Positions 5,833-5,837 of a DNA stretch of 5,837 bases are shown here, one piece after another. The stretch is from Chromatiaceae bacterium (GTDB lineage Bacteria; Pseudomonadota; Gammaproteobacteria; Chromatiales; Chromatiaceae). A program made the position numbers and the translations under genes. Under the pieces are notes generated by a model that was not told the origin of the DNA, did not search any database, and saw only the letters and a list, made by a program, of their open reading frames with translations. Within the stretch, counting starts at the first letter, position 1. Every line of letters starts with the position of its first letter. The stretch covers positions 1-5,837 of the forward strand of contig JAFGTZ010000311.1 of assembly GCA_016938795.1 (NCBI GenBank), given 5' to 3'.

Positions 5833-5837
5833 GCGGC

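Overview
The window is GC-rich, gene-dense bacterial chromosome. The proteins (FPP synthase, XseB, ParE of about 630 residues, FolE2, a Bcr/CflA-type transporter) all look proteobacterial, and the xseB-ispA pair together with a ParE-type topoisomerase IV subunit points to a gammaproteobacterium. The combination of FolE2 and a MenH-like protein would fit a purple sulfur bacterium or a relative (Chromatiales), but that placement is inference only. There is no rRNA, tRNA, CRISPR array, insertion sequence or prophage gene.

Left part (1-3438, minus strand). Five genes run in one direction: xseB, ispA, a 168-bp gap rich in inverted repeats, folE2, menH-like, and a Bcr/CflA-family MFS transporter cut by the window edge. 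xseB and ispA overlap by 8 bp, folE2 and menH overlap by 4 bp (ATGA), and the transporter starts 24 bp after menH, so these are probably one or two operons. They supply exonuclease VII small subunit (DNA repair), farnesyl diphosphate (isoprenoids and quinone side chains), dihydroneopterin triphosphate (folate) and a possible menaquinone step. The dxs gene that often follows ispA in gammaproteobacteria is not here.

Middle (3439-3945). A divergent intergenic region carries a candidate sigma70 promoter for xseB-ispA with a perfect 12-bp palindrome over its -10. Next, on the plus strand, comes a small DUF433 antitoxin-like gene with visibly lower GC than its neighbours. Overlapping its end, in another frame, is a 36-codon stretch that reads like the C-terminal third of the DUF5615 (PIN-like) toxin that normally partners DUF433. 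The toxin's N-terminal two thirds is absent. This looks like a toxin-antitoxin module collapsed by an internal deletion, leaving an orphan antitoxin, and it is the most interesting feature of the window.

Right part (3946-5832, plus strand). A full-length parE (topoisomerase IV subunit B) has its own candidate promoter just after the toxin remnant. Apart from the broken toxin-antitoxin locus the window holds ordinary housekeeping genes, and I found no convincing undescribed system.
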